64,000 nt of DNA from Pseudoips prasinana (lineage: Eukaryota; Arthropoda; Insecta; Lepidoptera; Nolidae). The stretch lies in the NCBI GenBank assembly GCA_951640165.1, contig OX621246.1, positions 6,473,001 to 6,537,000 of the forward strand. Direction: 5' to 3'. This document shows positions 1-10,213 of this stretch, one piece after another (position 1 is the first letter of the stretch; each line of letters opens with the position of its first letter). Both the position numbers and the translations under genes were made by a program. The notes below the pieces were generated by a model, which made no database searches, was not told the origin of the DNA, and was given only the letters and a program-made list of their open reading frames with translations.

Positions 1-146
1 ACTTTCCGATGACCGGTCATCGCTCATTTCACTTTGAAATACCTTTTTCTGAAAATTTGCTAAAATTGCTACTGTTCTTTAAATACTTGCAATAAAAATT
101 GTGACTTACGAGTGCATATGTCTATTTTTGTTCTATATATATTTTA

Positions 147-461
147 CTAACTGTGCCCTGCGGTTTTACCTGCGTTAAACTTTATAAATTATGACAGCTC
201 CTACCCCGTAGGCGATAGCGTGATAATATGTAGCCTATATGTTGACCCCGACCTCTTAGTAATATTCATGCAAAATTTGAAGTAAATTCATTCAGTACTT
301 TTTGAGTTTAGCCCGTACATACATACAGACAAACAGACAAAAATTCTAAAAACCTTATTTTTGGCTTCAATATCGATTGTAGATCACGCCCCAAGTATCC
401 TTTTAAAAAAATATTCAATGTACAGTTTTGACTTTCCTATGATTTTATTATATGTATAGAT
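147..461 (+). repeat. Repeat D, copy D1 (ctagctgtgcc family)
   Basis: This dispersed non-coding repeat starts 'ctaactgtgccctgcgg' and ends 'tatgtatagat'. It carries the internal phrases 'gacaaacagacaaaaattc' and 'tagatcacgccccaagta'. The same sequence recurs near 7.7, 13.6, 32.5 and 61.4 kb. No open reading frame is present. Its class is unresolved; insertion-site evidence from other copies fits a Helitron-like element that leaves no target duplication. Confidence 0.8.
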
Positions 462-825
462 TACCTAATTTGATATTGTGTTGAATGTCGAAGGAGTTTG
501 AACTCCCAAAGAAAATAATAAAATGTATTTCAAATAAGTATCTAGTCGGAGTGTTCGAAACGAATGGAAAGGCTTGACTAAACAGAAGAGTTCCGCATTT
601 GGGTCAGCCTCAAATGTACAGTCCAGGTCAGTCCACTCGTCTGTAAAATTCCTGTATAACAACCAATCCGTTTGGCAGATTTATATTTACTATGCCCTAG
701 ATTCTAGAATATTTTTAACTAGTTATTCTGAAACGCGCACTTTTACAGGAAACATACTAGGTAAATTGTTTTAAGAATGTTGAAAGTTGTTGTTTAATGG
801 ATTTCATTTTTATTTTGAGGTTTCT
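462..825. other. No recognisable feature
   Basis: The interval is AT-rich. Short open frames run on both strands without recognisable protein similarity. I see no repeat shared with the rest of the window. Confidence 0.5.
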
Positions 826-917
826 GGGTTGACTACAATCTCACCTGATGGTAAGTGAAGATGTCTAAGGGGGACCGGACTTACCCACAAGATGACTGCT
901 CACTCTAGCCTTGAATA
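826..917 (+). repeat. Repeat F-like fragment
   Basis: The phrase 'cacctgatggtaagtgaag' followed by 'acttacccacaagatg' belongs to a family sharing 'cacctgatggtaagtgatc' with 13.08 kb and 61.96 kb. It directly abuts SINE-A1. Confidence 0.45.
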
Positions 918-1160
918 GACGGTCACCGTAGCCTAGTTGGTAGTGCTCCTGCCTATGAAGCTGGTGGTCCTGGGTTCGAATCCCGGTAAGTTCAAATATT
1001 TGTGTGATGAGCACGAATATTTGTTTCTGAGTCATGGATATTTTCTATGTATTTAAGTATTTATCTATCTATATAAGTATGTATATCGTCGCCTGGTACC
1101 CATAGTACAAGCTTTGCTTAGTTTGGGGATAGGATGATCTGTGTGACATTGTCCCTACAT
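918..1160 (+). mobile_element. SINE-A copy A1, tRNA-derived
   Basis: The head has an exact pol III A box 'tagcctagttgg' and B box 'ggttcgaatcc', spaced as in a tRNA. It then has a family-specific body ('gagcacgaatatttgtttctg', 'atcgtcgcctggtaccc') and ends 'gacattgtccctacat'. Copies A2 (4320), A4 (11969), A5 (59669) and A6 (63285) share the body. It is likely transcribed by pol III and mobilised by a partner LINE; no protein is encoded. Confidence 0.88.
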
Positions 1161-1766
1161 AGGTATTTAAATTTAAAAATTTAAATAGATTCATGTTATA
1201 TAGCCTAGACATGTGTATTATAAAAGAAGAAGCAAATCGCTTCGTACGGTATACTGGGATGTCAATAACATAGCGGTTGAAGGTATAGAAACGTTGTGGC
1301 ATAATAATATAATCTTGAAATTATTATATATCTTATAAACCTGTACTAAAAATTAACTTCTGTTTTGATTTCCGCTTTTCTGTCAGATTGTATTGTAGAT
1401 CGTGTTTGTGTCAATATATGGTCCGAAATGTTGATATATAACACGTAGTACGGATAGTAGAGCCCAAAAAATCATAACAGAAATATTGAACGTTCACCAG
1501 ACAGAAAAGACCAGTCAACGCAAGTAAGTCGACCATCTTTTGTCCATAATAAAGGGAAGGAGACGAGGGCTCGCATCCCATATTCAATGTGCATCATAAG
1601 TTTACTTGATACCTAACTAGCTAAGCCCCGAGGCGATCAATGCTTATATTGTTTAATTAAACGAAAGATTTTTACTTTGATATTTGAAATCCTTCATATC
1701 ATGTAATGTATTAATTCATAATAATGTTACAACTGAATTTGAATGCCTACTGCTGAATTATAACCT
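1161..1766. other. No recognisable feature
   Basis: This is AT-rich sequence between SINE-A1 and the LINE. The 5' part of the LINE could begin here, but I see no readable endonuclease frame before about 1770. Confidence 0.4.
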
Positions 1767-4297
1767 TCATTAGTATTAAGAGAACCTACCAGAAAAGTTA
1801 GCGGTACATGTATCGATAATTTTGCACATAATTTCAATCACAAGTGTAAGTCTAGTATATTAGAGTTAGCTTTATCCGACCACACCGCCAACTTCTGTGG
1901 CAGTATCGAAAAAAGCCTAACGCTGAAAATAAAGGCTTATTTTTGCAGTATTCTAGGAGATATAAAAAAATAATTAAAAAGACGCAGCTAGCTCAAAATA
2001 CGCATGCTATAAATATGTCACGTAACAAAGCAAAAACTGCATGGCGTATTATTCAAAGTGCAAAGCAAAACACGCCACGGGAGTCAGTAACTTGTGTCAA
2101 AGTACAGAATGAAACTATTACTGTCCCTAGTAAAATATGTAATGCTTTTAACCATTATTTTGTTGAAAGAATAGTCCCCAATGTTGTTCCAAATAAGTCA
2201 CAGTGCTCTTCACGGATTATATCTACTTTAAATTCAATGTTTATGAAACCATGTTCACCACTTAATGTATTAGAAATTATCAGGAACCTCAAGAACACAA
2301 ATAGCGTAGGGTACGATGGAATCTCTACCAGGGTTATAAAGTTTGTGGCTACTAATATTTGTCAACATATTAGTCATATTATAAATTTATGCATACAAGC
2401 GGGAATCTTTCCTGACCGATTAAAAACTGTTATAGTAAAACCTCTGTATAAAAAAGAATGCAGAGAAAATATGGCAAACTACAGACCTATAGCTTTGGTA
2501 TCTATTCTGTCCAAGATATTTGAAAAACACATTTATAAAGAGATACGTGACTATGTTGAGAAAAATGATATTCTGACAAAAGAACAAAAAGGCTTTCGCT
2601 GCAATAAGACGATAGATATGGCCATTTACGACTTTCTGGAATTTATAATGAATAATATTGATAAGAGAATACCGGTTTGCTCTATCTATATGGACATGAC
2701 ACAAGCCTTCGACTATGTAAAACATGACACACTATTGTCGAAGCTATATGCATATGGCATACGTGGAAATATCTTAAAATTAATTGAATCGTACCTGGAA
2801 AATCGTATACAGCATACTGAGCTAGCTAGAATAAATTTAAAAACAAAAAGAGAGGAAATATACAGATCTGAGCCCCGTAAAATATTATATGGTGTTCCCC
2901 AAGGTAGTGTACTTGGACCACTACTATTCATATTGTACATAAATGACCTACCTAAAATAACTGCGAATCCAATAACCCTGTTTGCAGATGATAGTACGGT
3001 TACCATTAAATTCCAAGATAAAAACACCTACGAATCGGACATAAATAATACACTAAGCTTAATTGTTGACTGGTTAGATATAAATAACCTAAAGATTAAT
3101 ATTACCAAAACAATGATAATGCATTTCAGTCAACGTATTCCAACAATAGATAACTTAAATATAATAATGAATGGCCAATCTGTACAAGAGACAGAGTCTA
3201 CAAAATTTTTGGGACTAACAATAGATAAAAAACTTACTTGGAAGCCGCACATACAACTATTATGTAAAAAGATTAGTAGGGCCTCTTATGCACTATATGA
3301 ATTGGCACAAATTGTGAATTTGGATGCACTTTTGACTGCATACCATGGTTTAGTGGGATCGATCCTCAGATATGGGATTATTTTTTGGGGTAACTCAACT
3401 GATAGACTTCTTATATTTAGGGCACAAAAGCGCTGTATACGGGCAATGTTCTCAATAAAAACAATTGATAGCTGCTTACCATATTTTAAAAAGCATAGGA
3501 TTCTTACTCTGCCTTCTCTCTACATATACGAAATAGCTGTTTTCGTAAAACTGAATTTGAATCTATTTGAGCTAGCCTCTGAAGTTTCTAATCGCGAGCA
3601 AAGGGATAAAAGCCGCCTATGTATGCGTAAGGCAAATACGACATTAATGCATAGCAGTATTTTCTGTATGGCTCAGAAGATATATAACAAATTACCAAAA
3701 ATTCTGAGAGAGACGCAAGTGACCATATTTAAACTAAAATTAAAAAACCTCCTTAGCGATAAATCTTACTATAGTGTCAAGGACTTCCTATCAGACCATT
3801 TTTGATGAGGATGGACGAATTTACGATATTAGTTTGACATCATCAATTAATCAATTATATTTAACATGCTTAATTATATTCGACTTCTTAATTTATAAGT
3901 ATTTGACATTTTCAATCATTTTTGACATTTCGTATTACATAATTTGACATTTGTTTTTACATTATTTTATTTTTTAGAATTCTTTGACATTATAATATTT
4001 TCTTAATAATTTTTTTCAATTGATCAGGCTCAATAGATGTACTATTTTTAAATTATGTTATTATTTATTGTATACCTCATTGGGGTTATAATTTCAGCAC
4101 ACATGTCATGTTATTATTACTAAGCATTGGATAATGTAAAAGGTGACTGTGACTTAAAATTGAAAACTATATATATTTGCAAAAAAAATATATATATTTG
4201 CATGCCCATGATGGTAAGACACAGTGCACTTTAAAATTTTATTGTACCATCCTGTATCACCTGTGTTCTGCAAATAAAATTACTTATGACTTATGAC
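1767..4297 (+). mobile_element. Non-LTR retrotransposon (Jockey superfamily, Daphne/CR1-like), 5'-truncated
   Basis: From about 1785 a frame encodes the end of an APE-type endonuclease ('PTR' motif, 'CIDNF', then the terminal 'LSDHTA' motif near 1870-1890). After a frame change comes a long reverse-transcriptase ORF (1943-3805). An AT-rich 3' UTR follows, rich in 'tttgacatt', and ends 'aataaaattacttatgacttatgac' with a short heptamer-like tail. No ORF1 and no upstream endonuclease were found, so the copy is 5'-truncated or decayed at its start. The family assignment rests on RT motifs and on the C-terminal 'YYSVKDFL' shared with the fragment at 41.5-41.9 kb. Confidence 0.85.
1943..3805 (+). 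CDS. LINE ORF2 reverse transcriptase, endonuclease separated by a frameshift
   Basis: The open frame codes for 620 residues with a complete RT core. Residue numbers count from 1943. 'YRPIALVS' is at 180-187. Motif A 'YMDMTQAFDYV' is at 249-259 with the metal-binding Asp 251. Motif B 'GVPQGSVLGPLLF' is at 317-329. Catalytic 'FADD' is at 347-350. 'NNLKINITKT' is at 381-390 and 'KFLGLTID' at 421-428. The first codon is TTG and the first ATG is at 2015, so the true start is not marked. The natural N-terminus is the endonuclease lying in another frame just upstream. It would copy the element RNA at a nicked chromosomal target. The RT part is uninterrupted, suggesting a fairly young copy, but the endonuclease junction is broken. 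Confidence 0.85.
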   Translation: MQYSRRYKKIIKKTQLAQNTHAINMSRNKAKTAWRIIQSAKQNTPRESVTCVKVQNETITVPSKICNAFNHYFVERIVPNVVPNKSQCSSRIISTLNSMFMKPCSPLNVLEIIRNLKNTNSVGYDGISTRVIKFVATNICQHISHIINLCIQAGIFPDRLKTVIVKPLYKKECRENMANYRPIALVSILSKIFEKHIYKEIRDYVEKNDILTKEQKGFRCNKTIDMAIYDFLEFIMNNIDKRIPVCSIYMDMTQAFDYVKHDTLLSKLYAYGIRGNILKLIESYLENRIQHTELARINLKTKREEIYRSEPRKILYGVPQGSVLGPLLFILYINDLPKITANPITLFADDSTVTIKFQDKNTYESDINNTLSLIVDWLDINNLKINITKTMIMHFSQRIPTIDNLNIIMNGQSVQETESTKFLGLTIDKKLTWKPHIQLLCKKISRASYALYELAQIVNLDALLTAYHGLVGSILRYGIIFWGNSTDRLLIFRAQKRCIRAMFSIKTIDSCLPYFKKHRILTLPSLYIYEIAVFVKLNLNLFELASEVSNREQRDKSRLCMRKANTTLMHSSIFCMAQKIYNKLPKILRETQVTIFKLKLKNLLSDKSYYSVKDFLSDHF

Positions 4298-4319
4298 ATA
4301 GAATTAAATAAAAAATTTC

Positions 4320-4568
4320 GACGGTCACCGTAGCCTAGTTGGTAGTGCTCCTGCCTACGAAGCTGGTGGTCCTGGGTTCGAATCCCGGTAAGTGCAAATA
4401 TTTGTGTGATGAGCACGAATATTTGTTTCTGAGTCATGGATGTTTTCTATGTATATAAGTATTTTTCTATCTATATAAGTATGTATATCGTCGCCTGGTA
4501 CCCATAGTACAAGCTTTGCTTAGTTTGGGGCTAGGATGATCTGTGTGACATTGTCCCTAGATATTATT
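4320..4568 (+). mobile_element. SINE-A copy A2 with target-site duplication
   Basis: This full-length copy begins 'gacggtcaccgtagcc', has exact A and B boxes, and ends 'ccctagatattatt'. The 12-bp sequence 'atagaattaaat' occurs at 4298-4309 and again at 4569-4580. It therefore flanks the SINE plus ten extra bases (4310-4319) at its 5' side. The left duplicate begins directly after the LINE 3' end. Confidence 0.9.
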
Positions 4569-4580
4569 ATAGAATTAAAT

Positions 4581-4948
4581 CCATCGTACAGTTCATCGCC
4601 TACCTACGTCAATTATTTTTATTAACTTATTCTGCTTTAATCTTCAAAACATATATTCCTCGCACGACAGGCCATTAACTAAATGGCTATTTTAATATAA
4701 AATTCGTAAGTTTATTCTAAAAAGGTCCGCCCACGGCTGAAAGGATACGGATGAGTCAACATTTCAAAACATGTTCCGACAGGAAAGAATCAACTTATTT
4801 ATAACACGTATTTTGATAGGATTAAGCTGTTTGGGATGCCACGTCCAATGGTGATGTTTGTTTTGTTGAAAGACAAACTTGGTTAAATATGGCGCAACCG
4901 AGCCGACCAGTGCTTATTCTGCCTGTCTATATATATACATATATTTTT
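4581..4948. other. No recognisable feature
   Basis: No protein-like frame or shared repeat is seen. A TA-rich stretch around 4930-4946 interrupts what may be the 5' head of the following SINE-B. Confidence 0.4.
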
Positions 4949-5297
4949 CACTAGCGATAGCGTGTTCACCCACAGAAAGAGGTCCTGGGTTCAAAACCGG
5001 GTTGGGACAAAAGTGGTTTTGGAATTTTTGTGCAGAAAGAAAGATTTCGCAGCATCAGACCTAAGTCTGGGAGTTGGCAGTATTATTCCCCTGTGCCTCG
5101 GAGATCACGAAAACCGTCGGTCCTGTGCCTGACCTTTTTCCGGTCATGTCGCTAGGCGTCCCATTGGACCATGCGAGTGATGGAATATAAAGTGCTCCTG
5201 TGTTTGCGCACACACTTGGGCACTATTATATGTCAGCAGTAGATGGCTATTCTCTATTGAGACTGGCCGCCGTGGCCGAAATTCCGCTAGGAGGACA
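4949..5297 (+). mobile_element. SINE-B copy B1, tRNA-derived
   Basis: The head reads 'ctagcgatagcgtgttc' and then the diverged B box 'gggttcaaaaccgggtt'. The body contains 'gtctgggagttggcagtat' and 'cgtcccattggaccatg', and it ends 'gctaggaggacat'. The 5' end is damaged: 'ctgcct' near 4919 is separated from the rest by a TA-rich insertion. Other copies lie at 6.4, 8.7, 12.7, 39.9, 47.3, 59.1 and 60.2 kb. Confidence 0.82.
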
Positions 5298-5763
5298 TAA
5301 TTATTATTATATACTTCACGAAAATTGTTCCGTAAATAACTGAATGTTTCTTTGTTATTAACCATATATTCGTGCGTGAAAAGTCATTGTGCTACTGTTA
5401 CTTTCTACTTAACTATGTAATGTTCGTAAGTAATTTGTAAATATGCATCTAATAAAAAGTTCGCTTGTTGTTGCCAATACGAAAACAACATTGTACTTGG
5501 AGTTAGCAACATGTCATCAACCGTTTTCTGGCATTCTTAGCAATAATTTCCCATTTCCAACTTCAAAAAGAAGGAGGTAGTCAATTGGACTCTATGCTTT
5601 TGCGTATTTAGGTTAAGTTTGGCAATTCTTCGTGCTATGTCGACTACTTTGGTTCGCCTGTAGATTTTACGTTTCTGATTCGACCGCGCATAGCCCTCTC
5701 AGAGTTGGATTCTACGATTGACCTCTTTCTCGATATTTCAAATACAAATAGCAAATTAGGTTT
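5298..5763. other. No recognisable feature
   Basis: The sequence is AT-rich with no supported gene or shared repeat. Confidence 0.4.
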
Positions 5764-5972
5764 TTTTTAAAGACTAAGCCCGCATTTGGGAATCAAACCC
5801 GTGTGTCGCGGGGTACTTTACAAACATATAATAGACGGACACAAATTACATCCAGACTCAGATCAACTATTTATGGGTCATACAAATAGTTGTCCGGCGC
5901 GGGACTCGAACTCGCGACACGAGGCGGCGCGCGGCGAGGCGACTGACTTAGCCGCTGCGCCACACGTGCAGT
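5764..5972 (-). mobile_element. SINE-E copy E1, tRNA-derived
   Basis: Read on the minus strand, the head is 'tggcgcagcggctaagtc' and then 'gagttcgagtcccg', which are A-box and B-box like. The body contains 'gatctgagtctggatgtaat' and ends near 'ttgattcccaaatgcgggc'. Fragments of the same head occur at 19.43 and 59.97 kb. It is a SINE rather than a tRNA gene because the tRNA-like part lacks a complete cloverleaf and continues into a long unrelated body. Confidence 0.75.
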
Positions 5973-6426
5973 AAACATGTTTACATACAAGAAGCGTACA
6001 AATCTGTATGTTCCTAAAACAGTGTATTTTATACTAATTTTATTAGTATTATGAAGAAACCAAAGTGAGTTTCTGTATTTGTTTACAAGACTATATTTAG
6101 CCATTCTAAATTCCGCTTGCAACTGACTAGAGGCAGTTAAACCAAAACTTCATGAGTCACCTTTTAGCAGTTGGCACACGTTGAAGGGGATAAGATGGAC
6201 ATAAAAGGGTCAGGAGACCTTGAAACGCTGAGACAGATCTTTACTATAAGTACGCAGTTTGATAGGAGCTTCGCATTGAAGTTGGTTATAAAATATATTC
6301 AACTGGTTCCTCATTCTGAGTTACAAACGTGTTTTAGGTTTTTTATTCGCTTTAAATAACAAAGAACACGAAATGTAAGCATACATTTGTGTTTTCATTG
6401 CGGTGTTATCATTATATTTCGCTTCC
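5973..6426. other. No recognisable feature
   Basis: Short frames only; nothing shared with other parts of the window. Confidence 0.4.
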
Positions 6427-6769
6427 CTGTGTATTCAACCGCAGTTTAAAATCCTGGGTTTAAATGTAGGGTCGGGCCAAAAAAGTTTTATTGGGATTTT
6501 TCTGGCAAGCAAAACGCGCAGTAGCACTGAGGGTTTGTGTTTGAGAAAAAATCATGCATCATCATGGCGGTGATAAATGCTTGTGCGTCGAAGAGCATAT
6601 AAAACTACCGGTCCTGAGTTTGGTCTTCACCCGGCCGGCGACACCAATGAGGGAATAAGGAATTCATCTGTCTTTGCGTTCAGATTACTGCACTATAATA
6701 AGTCCTGTGTGATTGTCTAGTCTCCGTTAAAACTGGCCGCAATAGGTGAAATTAGGCCAGAAGGCACAT
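6427..6769 (+). mobile_element. SINE-B copy B2, diverged
   Basis: The head 'tgtgtattcaaccgcag' leads to a decayed B box 'gggtttaaatgtaggg'. The body keeps 'gggtcgggccaaaaaag', 'cggtcctgagtttggtc' and the 'actggccgc' tail, ending 'aaggcacat'. Many substitutions mark an old copy. Confidence 0.75.
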
Positions 6770-6877
6770 CTGTTTTAATTATGGTCTTCACTTTGCTGCT
6801 TCTGTTGCGTACGCTACGCCAAATATGTCCCAAACTTTTTAGAAAATTAATTTTTATCTTCAAATAAATAAAATAAA

Positions 6878-7056
6878 AATAAATAAAAAAGGTTTTTATT
6901 CACGTCGACTTTAAAAAAGCGCTTGTAAATAGTCAGAACATGTTTGTAGTAATATAGTTGTATACATTATTATTTCTAGTAACATAGATATTTATAAAAT
7001 TTATTTTATTATAGCATTGATATTTAGCTAGCTCGTATCAAGTTATTGTTAAGCAT
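6878..7056 (+). repeat. Repeat H, uninterrupted copy
   Basis: It contains 'aaaaggtttttattcacgtc', 'aaaaaagcgcttgtaaatag', 'aacatagatatttataaa' and 'gatatttagctagctcg'. A second copy at 24.16-24.65 kb is split by repeat D. This copy is therefore an empty-site reference for that insertion. Confidence 0.75.
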
Positions 7057-7650
7057 GTATCCAGTAATTTGGCAAAATTTTTTTTCCTAAGTAACCCTAT
7101 TTTACTATTTTTAAGGCGCTTTAACTCGCCTAAATATTGCATTAAAAAGCGATTTACAAATAATTTTAGTACGCCATGTTAGCGTTGCAGTTTTTTATCA
7201 TATTACGATAGCAGTAACGAACTCAAAGTATAGACAAGATTTCGCGGTGGCGCTAGTTAAAATTAGTTGCGCATAGCCCCAATTTCAGACTAAGATACGA
7301 AGCGAAAATTGGAATCTGGTATCTATCTCGGGAGTAATTGGAAATTTCTGTTAGCCATGCTGTTCAGAGCTGTTTTATAATTCCGGTCCCTTTTCCGCTG
7401 CGATTTCATATGAAATGTGGTTGGTATACTCAAGACTAATAGAAAGAGATCCGAAATTGGCTTTTTAAGTAATTATTGTACATTAATCATTTTTATTAAT
7501 TAATTCAAAACAATTTTCACAATATATCGTATCAAGTTATACTTCGACTTTGAAAATACAATCTGATGTTTGTTTAAGAACTGAAGTTTACACGAAATAT
7601 AACTATTTCGTGTATATTATATTAATATTCAATTTATTGACGTCATTATA
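7057..7650. other. No recognisable feature
   Basis: AT-rich intergenic-looking sequence. Confidence 0.4.
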
Positions 7651-7965
7651 ATGGGGTTTTACCCGCGTTAAATTTTATAAATTATTATAGCTCCGCCGCC
7701 GTAGGTGATAGCGTAATAATATACAATGTAGCCTATATCAACGTCGGGTCGGGTCAACATATGTTGACCCGACCTTCTAGTAATATTCATGCAAAATTTT
7801 AAGTAAATTCATGCAGTACTTTTTGAGTTTAGCCCGGACATACATACAGACAAACAGACAAAAATTCTAAAAACTATATTTTTGTATTCGGTATCAATTG
7901 TAGATCACGCCCCAAGTATCCTTTAAAAAAAATATTCAATGTACGATTTTATTATATGTATAGAT
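7651..7965 (+). repeat. Repeat D, copy D2
   Basis: The 5' terminus is lost. The copy enters at 'ttttacccgcgttaaat', contains 'gacaaacagacaaaaattc' and ends 'tatgtatagat'. An extra 'gacccgac' palindromic stretch lies near 7745-7772. Confidence 0.8.
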
Positions 7966-8605
7966 TCTACGGAGTGGTGCGGTGACAGTACTATAGCAAC
8001 TATAAAGTTTTGGTCTACTGTCAAGTGCCATTACTCTTTAAACTCTACGGAGCACCTTTTTTAATTTTTTTTTTCTTCTACCGTTCGGGAGCATTGGCTC
8101 ACACGTTTTGTGCATCCGCCAGGATCAAGTTTTAATGTTTTTGCGATAATGTAGTTAATTATTTATTGAAAAAGGTTAGGAATCATATCGCGTTAAATTT
8201 ATTAATTTAGCAATTTTAATAATAATGGTTCAGTAAACGGAGGCTTCAAAATAAATTTTAATATCTGTTCTTATGAAAGCTAAAGACCCCCGTCTTTAGC
8301 TGTAACAATTTAGTTTCATTTTCGTTGCGAAATATTGAAGGGAAAAATAAGTGACATTTTAAAATCTGTCAAACAATTATGCGCTCGATGGGTATTATTG
8401 ATACGCGTATTATAAGCAAATTGACAGTTCTATGTAACTCCTGTTAGTTTTATAGGTACCAGTTATATAAGAGAGATGTAATGACATTTAAATTAGTTTA
8501 GCGGTGTTAAGGACAGTATCCCCAGCCCAGCTTTGTCTGTATAAATAAATATATTATTATCTATTTGCCCTATGAAAGCCTCCTAGCTAATAACGTCAAT
8601 TAAAA
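7966..8605. other. No recognisable feature
   Basis: AT-rich; no supported gene. The phrase 'tccccagcccagctttgtc' near 8520 could be the edge of an unlisted repeat. Confidence 0.35.
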
Positions 8606-9078
8606 GCAAACGAGTGTGGTTTAGACCACATGACTGATATAAAACTTAGATACCTTTTAGAAACATTACTGACTATGAGAGAAAGAAGATATGTGCTCAC
8701 ACCTCTCTCTCGTGCCCCAGCAGTAGTATACGAAACCTGAGCTCTTTCCAGTCGTGTAGCTAAGCGTCCCATTGGATCATGAGAGTGATGGAATAGAAAG
8801 TGCTCCTGTGTTTTCGCACACACTAGTGCAATATAATATGTGGCACGCAGATGGCTAATCTCTGTTGAGACTGGCCGCCGTGGCCAAAATTTGGTTAGGA
8901 GGACATTATACGAAACGTAATTCTCTCTCTCTTTCTATCTTCACTACTTATATCTCGCTGGCAACGTAGGTACATACGTCCGCCTGGCCCGATCACACTT
9001 TTCGTAACACTCTCGTCACGCATTCACCAACTTACCTCCAAAGCAAGCGTGCGTATAGAATTTTACTTCGAACATATG
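8606..9078 (+). repeat. Repeat I, copy split by SINE-B3
   Basis: It begins 'aacgagtgtggtttagacc' and ends 'caaagcaagcgtgcgtatag'. The CT-rich core 'ttctctctctctttctatc' and 'cccgatcacacttttcg' match the copies at 12.54-12.73 kb (minus) and 35.74-35.97 kb. The piece 8737-8906 is a foreign SINE-B. Confidence 0.75.
8737..8906 (+). mobile_element. SINE-B copy B3, 5'-truncated, with 10-bp target duplication
   Basis: It lacks the tRNA head entirely, entering at 'ctgagctctttccagtcg', and runs to the normal 3' end 'aggaggacat'. The sequence 'tatacgaaac' stands immediately before (8727-8736) and immediately after (8907-8916). A 5'-truncated copy with a target duplication and an intact 3' end is the signature of LINE-type target-primed reverse transcription. 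Confidence 0.9.
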
Positions 9079-9375
9079 TAATATATACATATACAGGTGA
9101 AAATTATGGGAAACTAGAAACCAAGTAATAACACTGGTCTCTATGATGAAGCATAACTAAGTATAAATAAACGCTGTACGATTATGTATACTTTCTAATT
9201 CATGACCCGCCGGTAACCCAGTATTTAAATGGAGCTGAACTACTGTCGTCTGACGGTAATTGCACTGTTGCGACGGATTTACGACAGCCTATGAAATAAG
9301 CAGTAACTTGTATAGTAACAGCGTGCGTATGATTATTTATCATGAAGGCGCCATTGGAAGTATAAATTGACTTTT
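9079..9375. other. No recognisable feature
   Basis: No supported gene or repeat. Confidence 0.35.
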
Positions 9376-9428
9376 TGATTAAGTCGTATGCTTACGGGCC
9401 AATGCCCTTAAGCATACGACTTATTCAA
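9376..9428. repeat. Short hairpin
   Basis: The arms 'taagtcgtatgctta' and 'taagcatacgactta' are exact complements. With flanking bases the stem reaches about 24 bp with two mismatches, closed by a short loop. No second copy was seen. Confidence 0.7.
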
Positions 9429-9528
9429 ATGTAAAATTGACAACTTTAATAAAAAATAAAAAAACAACCTTTGCAATAGATTTATAATAATAATAAAGCC
9501 TTTATTTAACAATCTTATAAAAATATAT

Positions 9529-9617
9529 ACAATCTCTTTGATATACATAGCATAGCAATACAATCTCTTTGATATACATAGCATAGCAATACAATCTCTT
9601 TGATATACATAGCATAG
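9529..9617. repeat. 31-bp tandem repeat, about 2.9 copies
   Basis: A unit beginning 'acaatctctttgatatacat' and ending 'agcatagcaat' is repeated at 9529, 9560 and 9591 with essentially no differences. The array stops exactly where repeat N1 begins. Confidence 0.9.
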
Positions 9618-9905
9618 GCCTCCCCTAAAGCTTGCCATAAAATGCGGTCATGTGTCTTCCTTCTCCATGTGGCTCGCTCACAGCTAGATACTCTCCCCAG
9701 TCCGTAAGTGATCGGCGAGGTGAAGCAACCAGGCCCGCGGCCAGTCCATAGATGAGTGACCACCAAAGTGGTTTAATTTCTAAGCGTCTCCGTGCTGGGC
9801 ACATTAAGCTGTCGGTCCCGGTTGTAGTCAATAGAAAATGTCAGAGGCCTTCTGGGCGGCTTGAACAACTCTCACTAGGGTAACCACTGCCCATACTATA
9901 AGTAA
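9618..9905 (-). repeat. Repeat N, copy N1
   Basis: On the minus strand it reads 'gcagtggttaccctagtg', 'caagccgcccagaaggcc', 'gggaccgacagcttaatg' and 'cactttggtggtcactc', ending in a 'cttacggactggggag' region. Copies at 14.0, 24.7, 61.9 and (part) 15.4 kb share these blocks. Class unknown. Confidence 0.8.
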
Positions 9906-10213
9906 GCTAGCAACTTCTATGATCAAAATGATTATTCAACAAGGAAGGAAAGTGAAACGTCATTCATAACATTCACTATTATGGATGTTACCATAATAAC
10001 GATGGTCATACTGATGCCATATTGGCAATGGGTGATGGCTGGCACAACTCCAACATTCACTTACAGTTTTCACAAATAAGCTTCATTTATCCAATCGTGT
10101 GCAGAATCTGGATTACGTTATTGAATTTTGTGTCTTTTCTCAATATTATTCTGTCTGTAAATAGAATTAAGACAATGTGATGTATAGTACAAAAAATTGC
10201 GTTTTTACCTTTT
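9906..10213. other. No recognisable feature
   Basis: Nothing supported. Confidence 0.35.

Noticed and set aside
918..1000. tRNA genes at the SINE heads (0.9, 4.3, 59.7, 63.3 kb and others)
   Set aside because: A and B boxes are perfect, but each head runs into the same long non-tRNA body and several copies carry insertion signatures. They are SINEs, not tRNA genes.
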